Shown in pieces: positions 1 to 13,640 of a DNA stretch of 64,000 nucleotides (positions are counted from its first letter, which is position 1; the number at the start of each line of letters is the position of its first letter). Source of the DNA: Chenopodium formosanum (taxonomy: Eukaryota; Streptophyta; Magnoliopsida; Caryophyllales; Amaranthaceae); NCBI GenBank assembly GCA_024500155.1, contig CM044869.1:29758501-29822500 (forward strand), given 5' to 3'. Both the position numbers and the translations under genes were made by a program. The notes under the pieces were generated by a model. That model saw only the letters and a list, made by a program, of their open reading frames with translations, was not told the origin of the DNA and did not search any database.

Positions 1-2505
1 ATTTGACTTTCATTTGATTCAATTAGCTTTGCTGAATGCATTTGACTTTCATTTGAGTCAAAAACCTTTGTTTGAATGTGTTTGACTTTCATTTCATTCA
101 ATTAGCTTTGTTGAACGCATTCGAGTTTCATTTGATTCAAAAATCTTTGTTTAAATGTGTTTGACTTTCAGTTGACTCAAAAAGCTTAGTTTGAATGTGT
201 TTGACTTTCAGTTGATTTAATTAGATTTGTTGAATGCATTTGACTTTCATTTAATTAGATTTGTTGAATGCATTCGACTTCCATTTGATTCAATTAGTTT
301 TGTAGAATGCATTTGACTTTTATTTGATTCAAAAAGCTTTAATTTGATTCAATTAGTTTTGTAGAATGCATTTGACTTTCATTTGATTCAAAAAGCTTTG
401 TTTGAATGTGTTCGACTTTCATTTGCTTCAATTAGCTTCTTTGAATGCATTTGACTTGCTTTTGATTCAAAATGCTTTGTTTGAATGTGTTTGACTTTCA
501 TTCGAATCAAAATTCTTGGTTTGTATGTTTTCGTATTTCTTTTGCTTCAATTAGCTTCCTTGAATGCATTTGACTTTTATTTGATTCAAAGAGCTTTGTT
601 TGAATGTGTTTGACTTTCATTTGATTCAATTAGCTTTGTTGACTGCATTTGACTTTCGTTTGATTCAAAAAGCTTTGTTTGAAAGTGTTTGACTTTCATT
701 TGATTCAATTAGCTTTGTTGAATATATTTGACTTTCATATTATTCAAAAAGCTTTGTTTGAATGTGTTTGACTTACATTTGATTCAAAAAGTTAACTTTG
801 AATGTGTTGGACTTTCAATTGATTCAATTAGTTTTGTTGAATGCATTTAACTTTCATTTGACTCTAAAAGCTTTGTTTGAATGTGTTTGACTTTCATTTC
901 TTTCAATTAGCTTTGTTGAATACATTTGACTTTCATTTGATTCCAAAATCTTTGTTTGAATGTGTTTGACTTTCATTTGATTGAATTAGGTTTGTTGAAT
1001 GCATTTGACTTTCATTTGATTCAATCAGCTTTGTTTGAATGCATTTGACTTTCATTTGATTCAATTAGCTTTGCTGAATGCATTTGACTTTCATTTGAGT
1101 CAAAAACCTTTGTTTGAATGTGTTTGACATTCATATCATTCAATTAGCTTTGTTGAATGCATTCGAGTTTCATTTGATTCAAAAATCTTTGTTTAAATGT
1201 GTTTGACTTTCAGTTGACTCAAAAAGCTTAGTTTGAATGTGTTTGACTTTCAGTTGATTTAATTAGATTTGTTGAATGCATTTGACTTTCATTTAATTAG
1301 ATTTGTTGAATGCATTCGACTTCCATTTGATTCAATTAGTTTTGTAGAATGCATTTGACTTTCATTTGATTCAAAAAGCTTTAATTTGATTCAATTAGTT
1401 TTGTAGAATGCATTTGACTTTCATTTGATTCAAAAAGCTTTGTTTGAATGTGTTCGACTTTCATTTGCTTCAATTAGCTTCTTTGAATGCATTTGACTAG
1501 CTTTTGATTTAAAATGCTTTGTTTGAATGTGTTTGACCTTCATTCGAATCAAAATTCTTGGTTTGTATGTTTTCGTATTTCTTTTGCTTCAATTAGCTTC
1601 CTTGAATGCATTTGACTTTTATTTGATTCAAAGAGCTTTGTTTGAATGTGTTTGACTTTCATTTGATTCAATTAGCTTTGTTGACTGCATTTGACTTTCG
1701 TTTGATTCAAAAAGCTTTGTTTGAAAGTGTTTGACTTTCATTTGATTCAATTAGCTTTGTTGAATATATTTGACTTTCATATTATTCAAAAAGCTTTGTT
1801 TGAATGTGTTTGACTTACATTTGATTCAAAAAGTTTACTTTGAATGTGTTGGACTTTCAATTGATTCAATTAGTTTTGTTGAATGCATTTAACTTTCATT
1901 TGACTCTAAAAGCTTTGTTTGAATGTGTTTGACTTTCATTTCTTTCAATTAGCTTTGTTGAATACATTTGACTTTCATTTGATACCAAAATCTTTGTTTG
2001 AATGTGTTTGACTTTCATTTGATTGAATTAGCTTTGTTGAATGCATTTGACTTTCATTTGATTCAATCAGCTTTGTTTGAATGCATTTGACTTTCATTTG
2101 ATTCAATTAGCTTTGCTGAATGCATTTGACTTTCATTTGAGTCAAAAACCTTTGTTTGAATGTGTTTGACTTTCATTTCATTCAATTAGCTTTGTTGAAT
2201 GCATTCGAGTTTCATTTGATTCAAAAATCTTTGTTTAAATGTGTTTGACTTTCAGTTGACTCAAAAAGCTTAGTTTGAATGTGTTTGACTTTCAGTTGAT
2301 TTAATTAGATTTGTTGAATCCATTTGACTTTCATTTAATTAGATTTGTTGAATGCATTCGACTTCCATTTGATTCAATTAGTTTTGTAGAATGCATTTGA
2401 CTTTCATTTGATTCAAAAAGCTTTAATTTGATTCAATTAGTTTTGTAGAATGCATTTGACTTTCATTTGATTCAAAAAGCTTTGTTTGAATGTGTTCGAC
2501 TTTCT
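1..2505 (+). repeat. 1,042-bp higher-order repeat, 2.4 copies
   Basis: Copy 1 is 1-1,042, copy 2 is 1,043-2,084, and copy 3 starts at 2,085 and diverges near 2,505. The landmark TTTGAGTCAAAAACC recurs in each copy at the same offset. Each copy also contains a monomer missing 5 bp (TTTAATTAGA, near 252 in copy 1), a 59-bp fused unit made from two monomers with 20 bp lost (312-370), and a run of consecutive A-type units including a 40-bp one near the copy boundary. Twenty-seven monomers minus these 25 bp fits 1,042. Copies look about 98-99% alike by eye. Confidence 0.92.
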
Positions 2506-5500
2506 TTTGCTTCAATTAGCCCCTTTGAATTCATTTGTCTTTCATTTGATTCAAAATGCTTTGTTTGAATGTGTTTGACTTTCAATTGATTCAAAATGCT
2601 TGGTTTTAATGTGTTCGACTTTCATTTGCTTCAATTAGCTTCTTTGAACTTATTTGACTTTCATTTGATTCAAAAAGCTTTGTTTGAATGTGTTTGACTT
2701 TCATTTGATTCTATTAGCTTTGTGAAATGCATTTGACTTTCATTAGATTCAAAAAACTTTGTTTGAATGTGTTTGACTTTCATTTGATTCAATTAGATTT
2801 TTTGAATTCATTTGACTTTCATTTGATTCAAAAAGCTTTGTTTGAATGTGTTTGATTTACATTTGATTCAAAAAGCTTACTTCGAATGTGTTTCACTTTC
2901 ACTTGATTCAATTAGTTTATTGAATGCATTTGACTTTCATTTGATTCAAAAAGCTTTGTTTGAATGTGTTCGACATTGATTTGCTTCAATTAGCTTCTTT
3001 GAATGCATTTGACTTTCTTTTGATTCAAAATGCTTTGGTTGAATGTATTTGACTTTCATTTGATTCAAAATGCTTATTTTGTATGTGTTCGACTTTCTTT
3101 TGATTCAAAATGCTTTGGTTGAATGTATTTGACTTTCATTTGATTCAAAATGCTTAGTTTGTGTGTGTTCGACTTTCATTTGCTTCAATTAGCTTACTTG
3201 AATGCATTTGACTTTCATTTGATTCAAAGAGCTTTGTTTGAATGTGTTTGACTTTCATTAGATTCAATTAGCTTTGATAAATGCATTTGACTTTCATTTG
3301 ATTCAAAAATCTTTGTTTGAAGGTGTTTGACTTTCATTTGATTCAACATCCTTGATTTGTATGTGTTCAACTTTCATTTACTTCAATTTGCTTCCTTAAA
3401 TGCATTAGACTTTCATTTGATTTAAAGAGCTTTGTTTGAATGTGTTTGACTTTCATTTGATTCAATAAGCTTTGTTCATTGCATTTGACTTTCATTTGAT
3501 TCAATTAGCTTTGTTGAATATATTTGACTTCCATTTTATTCAAATAGCTTTGTTTGAATGTGTTTGACTTACATTTGATTCAATTAGCTTTGTTGAATGC
3601 ATTTGACTTTCATTTGACTCTAAAAGCTTTTTTTGAATGTGTTTGACTTTCATTTGATTCAAAATGCATGGTTTGTATGTGTTCGACTTTCATTTGCTTC
3701 AATTAGCTTCCTTGAATGCATTTGACTTTCATTTGATTCAAAAAATTTTGTATGAATGTGTTTGACTTTTATTTGATTCAATTAGCTTTGTTGAATGCAT
3801 TTTTTACTTTCATTTGACTCAAAAAGCTTTGTTTGAATGTGTTTGACTTTCATTTGATTCAATAAGCTTAGTTTTAATGTGTTTGACTTTCATTTAATTC
3901 AATTAGCTTTGTTGAATGCATTTTTTACTTTCATTTGACTCAAAAAGCTTTGTTTGAATGTGTTGGACTTTCATTTGATTCAATTAGTATTATTGAGTGC
4001 ATTTGACTTCGATTTAATTCAAAAAGCTTTGTTTGAATGTGTTTGACTTTTATTTGATTCAATTAGCTTTGCTAAATGCATTTAACTTTCATTAAATTCA
4101 AAAATCTTTGTTTGAATGTGTTTGACTTTCATTTGATTCAAAATGCATGGTTTGTATGCGTTCGACTTTCATTTGCTTCAATTAGCTTCCTTGAATTCAT
4201 TTGACTTTCATTTGATTCAAAAAAGTTTGTATGAATGTGTTTGACTTTTATTTGATTCAATTAGCTTTGTTGAATGCATGTGACTTTCATTTGATTCAAA
4301 AAGCTTTGTTTAAATGTGTTTCACTTTCAGTTGATTCAAAAAGCTTAGTTTGAATGTGTTTAACTTTCATTTGATTCAATTAGCTTCGTTGAATGCATTG
4401 GACTTTCATTTGACTCAAAAACCTTTGTTTGAATGTGTTTGACTTTTATTTGATTCAATTGGCTTTATTGAATGCATTGACTTTCATTTTATTCAAAAAG
4501 CTTTGTTTGAATGTGTTCGACTTTCATTTGCTTCAATTAGCTTCTTTGGATGCAATTGACTTTCATTTGATTCAAAATGCTTTGTTTGAATGTGTTTGAC
4601 TTTCATTTGATTCAAAATGCTTGGTATGTATGTGTTCGAATTTCATTTGTTTCAATTAGCTTCCTTGAATGCATTTCACTTTCATTTGATTCAAAGAGCT
4701 TTGTTTGATTGTGTTTCACTTTCATTTGATTCAAAAAGCTTACCTTGAATGTGTTTCACTTTCACTTGATTTAATTAGCTTTGTTAAATGCATTTGACTT
4801 TCATTTGACTCTAAAAGCTTTTTTTGAATGTGTTTCACTTTCATTTTATTCAATTAGCTTTATTGAATGCATTTGACTTTTATTTGATTCAAAAAGCTAT
4901 GTTTGAATGTGTTTGACTTTCATTTGATTTAATTAGCTTTCCTGAATGCATTTGACTTTAATTTGATTCAAAATGGTTTTTTGAATGTGTTTGACTTAAA
5001 TTTGATTCAAAAAGCTTAGTTTGAATGTGTTTGACTTTCATTTGATTCAATTAGCTTTATTGAATGCATTTGACTTTCATTTGATTCAAAAAGCTTTGTT
5101 TGAATGTGTTCGACATTGATTTGCTTCAATTAGCTTCTTTGAATGTTTGAATGTGTTTGACTTTAATTTGATTCAACTAGTTTTGTAGAATGCATTTGAC
5201 TTTCATTTGATTCAAAAAGCTTTAATTTGATTCAATTAGTTTTGTAGAATGCATTTGACTTTCATTTGATTCAAAAAGCTTTGTTTGAATGTGTTCGACT
5301 TTCATTTGCTTCAATTAGCCTCTTTGAATTCTTTTGTCTTTCATTTGATTCAAAATGCTTTGTTTGAATGTGTTTAACTTTCAATTGATTCAAAATGCTT
5401 GGTTTAAATGTGTTCGACTTTCATTTGCTTCAATTAGCTTCTTTGAACGCATTTGACTTTCATTTGATTCAAAAAGCTTTGTTTGAATGTGTTTGACTTT

Positions 5501-7390
5501 CATTTGATTCTATTAGCTTTGTTGAATTCATTTGACTTTCATTAGATTCAAAAAACTTTGTTTGAATGTGTTTGACTTTCATTTGATTCAATTAGATTTT
5601 TTGAATTCATTTGACTTTCATTTGATTCAAAAAGCTTTGTTTGAATGTGTTTGATTTACATTTGATTCAAAAAGCTTACTTCGAATGTGTGTCACTTTCA
5701 CTTGATTCAATTAGCTTGTTTGAATGTGTTTGACTATCATTTTATTCAAAAAGCTTTGTTTGAATGTGTTTGACTCTCATTTTATTCAATTAGCTTTGTT
5801 GAATTCCTTTGACTTTCATTTGATTTAAAAAGTTTGTTTGAATGTGTTTGACTTAGATTAGATATAAAAAGCTTAGTTTGAATGTGTTTGACTTTCATTT
5901 GATTCAATTAGCTTTGTTTGAATGTGTTTCACTTTCATTTGATTCAATTAGTTTTGTTGAATGCATTTGACTTTCATTTGATTCAAAATGCTTGGTTTGA
6001 ATGTGTTCAACTTTTATTTTCTTCAATTAGCTTTTTTGAATGCATTTGATTTCATTTGATTCAAAAAGCTTTATTTGATTGTGTTTGACTTTCATTTGAT
6101 TCAATTAGTTTTGTCGAATGCATTTGACTTTCATTTGATTAAAAAAGCTTTGTTTGAATGAGTTTGACTTACATTTGATTCAAAAAGCTTACTTTGAATG
6201 TGTTTCACTTTCACTTGATTTAATTAGCTTTGTTAAATGCATTTGACTTTCATTTGACTCTAAAAGCTTTTTTTGAATGTATTTCACTTTCATTTTATTC
6301 AATTAGCTTTATTGAATGCATTTGACTTTTATTTGATTCAAAAAGCTATGTTTGAATGTATTTGACTTTCATTTGATTTAATTAGCTTTCCTGAATGCAT
6401 TTGACTTTAATGTGATTCAAAATGGTTTGTTTGAATGTGTTTGACTTAAATTTGATTCAAAAAGCTTAGTTTGAATGTGTTTGACTTTCATTTGATTCAA
6501 TTAGCTTTATTGAATGCATTTGAATTTCATTTGATTCAAAAAGCTTTGTTTTAATGTGTTCGACATTGATTTGTTTCAATTAGCTTCTTTGAATGCATTT
6601 GACTTTCTTTTGATTCAAAATGCTTTGGTTGAATGTATTTGACTTTCATTTGATTCAAAATGCTTAGTTTGTATGTGTTCGACTTTCATTTGCTTCAATT
6701 AGCTTCCTTGAATGCATTTGACTTTCATTTGATTCAAAGAGCTTTGTTTGAATGTGTTTGACTTTCATTTGATTCAATTAGCTTTGTTGAATGCATTTGA
6801 CTTTCATTTCATTCAAAAAGCTTTGTTTGAATATGTTTGACTTTCATTTTATTCAATTACCTTTGTTGATTGCATTTTTTACTTTCCTTTGACTCAAAAA
6901 GCTTTGTTTGAATGTGTTTGACTTTCATTTGATTCTATTAGCTTTATTGAATGTATTTGACTTTGATTTGATTCAAAAAGCTTTTTTTGAATGTGTTTGA
7001 CTTTCATTAGATTCAATTAGCTTTGATAAATGCATTTGACTTTCATTTGATTCAAAAATCTTTGTTTGAAGGTGTTTGACTTTCATTTGATTCAACATCC
7101 TTGATTTGTAAGTGTTCGACTTTCATTTGCTTCAATTTGCTTCCTTAAATGCATTTGACTTTCATTTGATTTAAAGAGCTTTGTTTGAATGTGTTTGACT
7201 TTCATTTGATTCAATAAGCTTTGTTCATTGCATTTGACTTTCATTTGATTCAATTAGCTTTGTTGAATATATTTGACTTCCATTTTATTCAAATAGCTTT
7301 GTTTGAATGTGTATGACTTACATTTGATTCAATTAGCTTTGTTGAATGCATTTGACTTTCATTTGATTCAAAAAGCTTAGTTTGAATGTG
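1123..7390 (+). repeat. Large tandem duplication, copy 1 (6,268 bp)
   Basis: Landmarks in this segment recur 6,268 bp downstream: TCATATCATT at 1,131 and 7,399; the HOR start at 2,085 and 8,353; TAGCCCCTTTGAATTC, with CCC at 2,521 and 8,789; TTTGACTCTAAAAG near 3,614 and 9,882; TTTCCTGAATGC, with CCTG at 4,941/11,209 and 6,390/12,658. Differences are isolated single bases, such as 1,129 and 7,302. It begins inside the 1,042-bp HOR and ends in a normal monomer, which suggests unequal exchange in register. The join lies near 7,366-7,390. Confidence 0.93.
2506..7365 (+). repeat. Type I block with an internal 3,749-bp repeat relation
   Basis: This block has mixed B-B and A-B order, with frequent CGACTTTCATTTGCTTC, AATGCTTAGTTTGTATG and GCATTTTTTACTTTC variants. 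Part of it repeats at a spacing of 3,749 bp: the landmark TTCCATTTTATTC occurs with its CC at 3,531 and 7,280, and at 9,799 and 13,548 in the duplicated copy. The block carries two TTTCCTGAATGC markers, 4,941 and 6,390. No gene or unique sequence is present. Confidence 0.88.
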
Positions 7391-10300
7391 TTTGACTTTC
7401 ATATCATTCAATTAGCTTTGTTGAATGCATTCGAGTTTCATTTGATTCAAAAATCTTTGTTTAAATGTGTTTGACTTTCAGTTGACTCAAAAAGCTTAGT
7501 TTGAATGTGTTTGACTTTCAGTTGATTTAATTAGATTTGTTGAATGCATTTGACTTTCATTTAATTAGATTTGTTGAATGCATTCGACTTCCATTTGATT
7601 CAATTAGTTTTGTAGAATGCATTTGACTTTCATTTGATTCAAAAAGCTTTAATTTGATTCAATTAGTTTTGTAGAATGCATTTGACTTTCATTTGATTCA
7701 AAAAGCTTTGTTTGAATGTGTTCGACTTTCATTTGCTTCAATTAGCTTCTTTGAATGCATTTGACTTGCTTTTGATTTAAAATGCTTTGTTTGAATGTGT
7801 TTGACCTTCATTCGAATCAAAATTCTTGGTTTGTATGTTTTCGTATTTCTTTTGCTTCAATTAGCTTCCTTGAATGCATTTGACTTTTATTTGATTCAAA
7901 GAGCTTTGTTTGAATGTGTTTGACTTTCATTTGATTCAATTAGCTTTGTTGACTGCATTTGACTTTCGTTTGATTCAAAAAGCTTTGTTTGAAAGTGTTT
8001 GACTTTCATTTGATTCAATTAGCTTTGTTGAATATATTTGACTTTCATATTATTCAAAAAGCTTTGTTTGAATGTGTTTGACTTACATTTGATTCAAAAA
8101 GTTTACTTTGAATGTGTTGGACTTTCAATTGATTCAATTAGTTTTGTTGAATGCATTTAACTTTCATTTGACTCTAAAAGCTTTGTTTGAATGTGTTTGA
8201 CTTTCATTTCTTTCAATTAGCTTTGTTGAATACATTTGACTTTCATTTGATACCAAAATCTTTGTTTGAATGTGTTTGACTTTCATTTGATTGAATTAGC
8301 TTTGTTGAATGCATTTGACTTTCATTTGATTCAATCAGCTTTGTTTGAATGCATTTGACTTTCATTTGATTCAATTAGCTTTGCTGAATGCATTTGACTT
8401 TCATTTGAGTCAAAAACCTTTGTTTGAATGTGTTTGACTTTCATTTCATTCAATTAGCTTTGTTGAATGCATTCGAGTTTCATTTGATTCAAAAATCTTT
8501 GTTTAAATGTGTTTGACTTTCAGTTGACTCAAAAAGCTTAGTTTGAATGTGTTTGACTTTCAGTTGATTTAATTAGATTTGTTGAATGCATTTGACTTTC
8601 ATTTAATTAGATTTGTTGAATGCATTCGACTTCCATTTGATTCAATTAGTTTTGTAGAATGCATTTGACTTTCATTTGATTCAAAAAGCTTTAATTTGAT
8701 TCAATTAGTTTTGTAGAATGCATTTGACTTTCATTTGATTCAAAAAGCTTTGTTTGAATGTGTTCGACTTTCTTTTGCTTCAATTAGCCCCTTTGAATTC
8801 ATTTGTCTTTCATTTGATTCAAAATGCTTTGTTTGAATGTGTTTGACTTTCAATTGATTCAAAATGCTTGGTTTTAATGTGTTCGACTTTCATTTGCTTC
8901 AATTAGCTTCTTTGAACTTATTTGACTTTCATTTGATTCAAAAAGCTTTGTTTGAATGTGTTTGACTTTCATTTGATTCTATTAGCTTTGTGAAATGCAT
9001 TTGACTTTCATTAGATTCAAAAAACTTTGTTTGAATGTGTTTGACTTTCATTTGATTCAATTAGATTTTTTGAATTCATTTGACTTTCATTTGATTCAAA
9101 AAGCTTTGTTTGAATGTGTTTGATTTACATTTGATTCAAAAAGCTTACTTCGAATGTGTTTCACTTTCACTTGATTCAATTAGTTTATTGAATGCATTTG
9201 ACTTTCATTTGATTCAAAAAGCTTTGTTTGAATGTGTTCGACATTGATTTGCTTCAATTAGCTTCTTTGAATGCATTTGACTTTCTTTTGATTCAAAATG
9301 CTTTGGTTGAATGTATTTGACTTTCATTTGATTCAAAATGCTTATTTTGTATGTGTTCGACTTTCTTTTGATTCAAAATGCTTTGGTTGAATGTATTTGA
9401 CTTTCATTTGATTCAAAATGCTTAGTTTGTGTGTGTTCGACTTTCATTTGCTTCAATTAGCTTACTTGAATGCATTTGACTTTCATTTGATTCAAAGAGC
9501 TTTGTTTGAATGTGTTTGACTTTCATTAGATTCAATTAGCTTTGATAAATGCATTTGACTTTCATTTGATTCAAAAATCTTTGTTTGAAGGTGTTTGACT
9601 TTCATTTGATTCAACATCCTTGATTTGTATGTGTTCAACTTTCATTTACTTCAATTTGCTTCCTTAAATGCATTTGACTTTCATTTGATTTAAAGAGCTT
9701 TGTTTGAATGTGTTTGACTTTCATTTGATTCAATAAGCTTTGTTCATTGCATTTGACTTTCATTTGATTCAATTAGCTTTGTTGAATATATTTGACTTCC
9801 ATTTTATTCAAATAGCTTTGTTTGAATGTGTTTGACTTACATTTGATTCAATTAGCTTTGTTGAATGCATTTGACTTTCATTTGACTCTAAAAGCTTTTT
9901 TTGAATGTGTTTGACTTTCATTTGATTCAAAATGCATGGTTTGTATGTGTTCGACTTTCATTTGCTTCAATTAGCTTCCTTGAATGCATTTGACTTTCAT
10001 TTGATTCAAAAAATTTTGTATGAATGTGTTTGACTTTTATTTGATTCAATTAGCTTTGTTGAATGCATTTTTTACTTTCATTTGACTCAAAAAGCTTTGT
10101 TTGAATGTGTTTGACTTTCATTTGATTCAATAAGCTTAGTTTTAATGTGTTTGACTTTCATTTAATTCAATTAGCTTTGTTGAATGCATTTTTTACTTTC
10201 ATTTGACTCAAAAAGCTTTGTTTGAATGTGTTGGACTTTCATTTGATTCAATTAGTATTATTGAGTGCATTTGACTTCGATTTAATTCAAAAAGCTTTGT

Positions 10301-13300
10301 TTGAATGTGTTTGACTTTTATTTGATTCAATTAGCTTTGCTAAATGCATTTAACTTTCATTAAATTCAAAAATCTTTGTTTGAATGTGTTTGACTTTCAT
10401 TTGATTCAAAATGCATGGTTTGTATGCGTTCGACTTTCATTTGCTTCAATTAGCTTCCTTGAATTCATTTGACTTTCATTTGATTCAAAAAAGTTTGTAT
10501 GAATGTGTTTGACTTTTATTTGATTCAATTAGCTTTGTTGAATGCATGTGACTTTCATTTGATTCAAAAAGCTTTGTTTAAATGTGTTTCACTTTCAGTT
10601 GATTCAAAAAGCTTAGTTTGAATGTGTTTAACTTTCATTTGATTCAATTAGCTTCGTTGAATGCATTGGACTTTCATTTGACTCAAAAACCTTTGTTTGA
10701 ATGTGTTTGACTTTTATTTGATTCAATTGGCTTTATTGAATGCATTGACTTTCATTTTATTCAAAAAGCTTTGTTTGAATGTGTTCGACTTTCATTTGCT
10801 TCAATTAGCTTCTTTGGATGCAATTGACTTTCATTTGATTCAAAATGCTTTGTTTGAATGTGTTTGACTTTCATTTGATTCAAAATGCTTGGTATGTATG
10901 TGTTCGAATTTCATTTGTTTCAATTAGCTTCCTTGAATGCATTTCACTTTCATTTGATTCAAAGAGCTTTGTTTGATTGTGTTTCACTTTCATTTGATTC
11001 AAAAAGCTTACCTTGAATGTGTTTCACTTTCACTTGATTTAATTAGCTTTGTTAAATGCATTTGACTTTCATTTGACTCTAAAAGCTTTTTTTGAATGTG
11101 TTTCACTTTCATTTTATTCAATTAGCTTTATTGAATGCATTTGACTTTTATTTGATTCAAAAAGCTATGTTTGAATGTGTTTGACTTTCATTTGATTTAA
11201 TTAGCTTTCCTGAATGCATTTGACTTTAATTTGATTCAAAATGGTTTTTTGAATGTGTTTGACTTAAATTTGATTCAAAAAGCTTAGTTTGAATGTGTTT
11301 GACTTTCATTTGATTCAATTAGCTTTATTGAATGCATTTGACTTTCATTTGATTCAAAAAGCTTTGTTTGAATGTGTTCGACATTGATTTGCTTCAATTA
11401 GCTTCTTTGAATGTTTGAATGTGTTTGACTTTAATTTGATTCAACTAGTTTTGTAGAATGCATTTGACTTTCATTTGATTCAAAAAGCTTTAATTTGATT
11501 CAATTAGTTTTGTAGAATGCATTTGACTTTCATTTGATTCAAAAAGCTTTGTTTGAATGTGTTCGACTTTCATTTGCTTCAATTAGCCTCTTTGAATTCT
11601 TTTGTCTTTCATTTGATTCAAAATGCTTTGTTTGAATGTGTTTAACTTTCAATTGATTCAAAATGCTTGGTTTAAATGTGTTCGACTTTCATTTGCTTCA
11701 ATTAGCTTCTTTGAACGCATTTGACTTTCATTTGATTCAAAAAGCTTTGTTTGAATGTGTTTGACTTTCATTTGATTCTATTAGCTTTGTTGAATTCATT
11801 TGACTTTCATTAGATTCAAAAAACTTTGTTTGAATGTGTTTGACTTTCATTTGATTCAATTAGATTTTTTGAATTCATTTGACTTTCATTTGATTCAAAA
11901 AGCTTTGTTTGAATGTGTTTGATTTACATTTGATTCAAAAAGCTTACTTCGAATGTGTGTCACTTTCACTTGATTCAATTAGCTTGTTTGAATGTGTTTG
12001 ACTATCATTTTATTCAAAAAGCTTTGTTTGAATGTGTTTGACTCTCATTTTATTCAATTAGCTTTGTTGAATTCCTTTGACTTTCATTTGATTTAAAAAG
12101 TTTGTTTGAATGTGTTTGACTTAGATTAGATATAAAAAGCTTAGTTTGAATGTGTTTGACTTTCATTTGATTCAATTAGCTTTGTTTGAATGTGTTTCAC
12201 TTTCATTTGATTCAATTAGTTTTGTTGAATGCATTTGACTTTCATTTGATTCAAAATGCTTGGTTTGAATGTGTTCAACTTTTATTTTCTTCAATTAGCT
12301 TTTTTGAATGCATTTGATTTCATTTGATTCAAAAAGCTTTATTTGATTGTGTTTGACTTTCATTTGATTCAATTAGTTTTGTCGAATGCATTTGACTTTC
12401 ATTTGATTAAAAAAGCTTTGTTTGAATGAGTTTGACTTACATTTGATTCAAAAAGCTTACTTTGAATGTGTTTCACTTTCACTTGATTTAATTAGCTTTG
12501 TTAAATGCATTTGACTTTCATTTGACTCTAAAAGCTTTTTTTGAATGTATTTCACTTTCATTTTATTCAATTAGCTTTATTGAATGCATTTGACTTTTAT
12601 TTGATTCAAAAAGCTATGTTTGAATGTATTTGACTTTCATTTGATTTAATTAGCTTTCCTGAATGCATTTGACTTTAATGTGATTCAAAATGGTTTGTTT
12701 GAATGTGTTTGACTTAAATTTGATTCAAAAAGCTTAGTTTGAATGTGTTTGACTTTCATTTGATTCAATTAGCTTTATTGAATGCATTTGAATTTCATTT
12801 GATTCAAAAAGCTTTGTTTTAATGTGTTCGACATTGATTTGTTTCAATTAGCTTCTTTGAATGCATTTGACTTTCTTTTGATTCAAAATGCTTTGGTTGA
12901 ATGTATTTGACTTTCATTTGATTCAAAATGCTTAGTTTGTATGTGTTCGACTTTCATTTGCTTCAATTAGCTTCCTTGAATGCATTTGACTTTCATTTGA
13001 TTCAAAGAGCTTTGTTTGAATGTGTTTGACTTTCATTTGATTCAATTAGCTTTGTTGAATGCATTTGACTTTCATTTCATTCAAAAAGCTTTGTTTGAAT
13101 ATGTTTGACTTTCATTTTATTCAATTACCTTTGTTGATTGCATTTTTTACTTTCCTTTGACTCAAAAAGCTTTGTTTGAATGTGTTTGACTTTCATTTGA
13201 TTCTATTAGCTTTATTGAATGTATTTGACTTTGATTTGATTCAAAAAGCTTTTTTTGAATGTGTTTGACTTTCATTAGATTCAATTAGCTTTGATAAATG

Positions 13301-13640
13301 CATTTGACTTTCATTTGATTCAAAAATCTTTGTTTGAAGGTGTTTGACTTTCATTTGATTCAACATCCTTGATTTGTAAGTGTTCGACTTTCATTTGCTT
13401 CAATTTGCTTCCTTAAATGCATTTGACTTTCATTTGATTTAAAGAGCTTTGTTTGAATGTGTTTGACTTTCATTTGATTCAATAAGCTTTGTTCATTGCA
13501 TTTGACTTTCATTTGATTCAATTAGCTTTGTTGAATATATTTGACTTCCATTTTATTCAAATAGCTTTGTTTGAATGTGTTTGACTTACATTTGATTCAA
13601 TTAGCTTTGTTGAATGCATTTGACTTTCATTTGACTCTAA
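7391..13640 (+). repeat. Large tandem duplication, copy 2
   Basis: Direct second copy of 1,123-about 7,372. It holds 1.4 units of the 1,042-bp HOR (7,391-about 8,790) followed by a second copy of the type I block. The match to copy 1 ends near 13,640, where copy 1 jumps back to the HOR while copy 2 continues with type I sequence resembling 9,882 onward. Near-identity over about 6.2 kb points to a very recent duplication. Confidence 0.92.
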
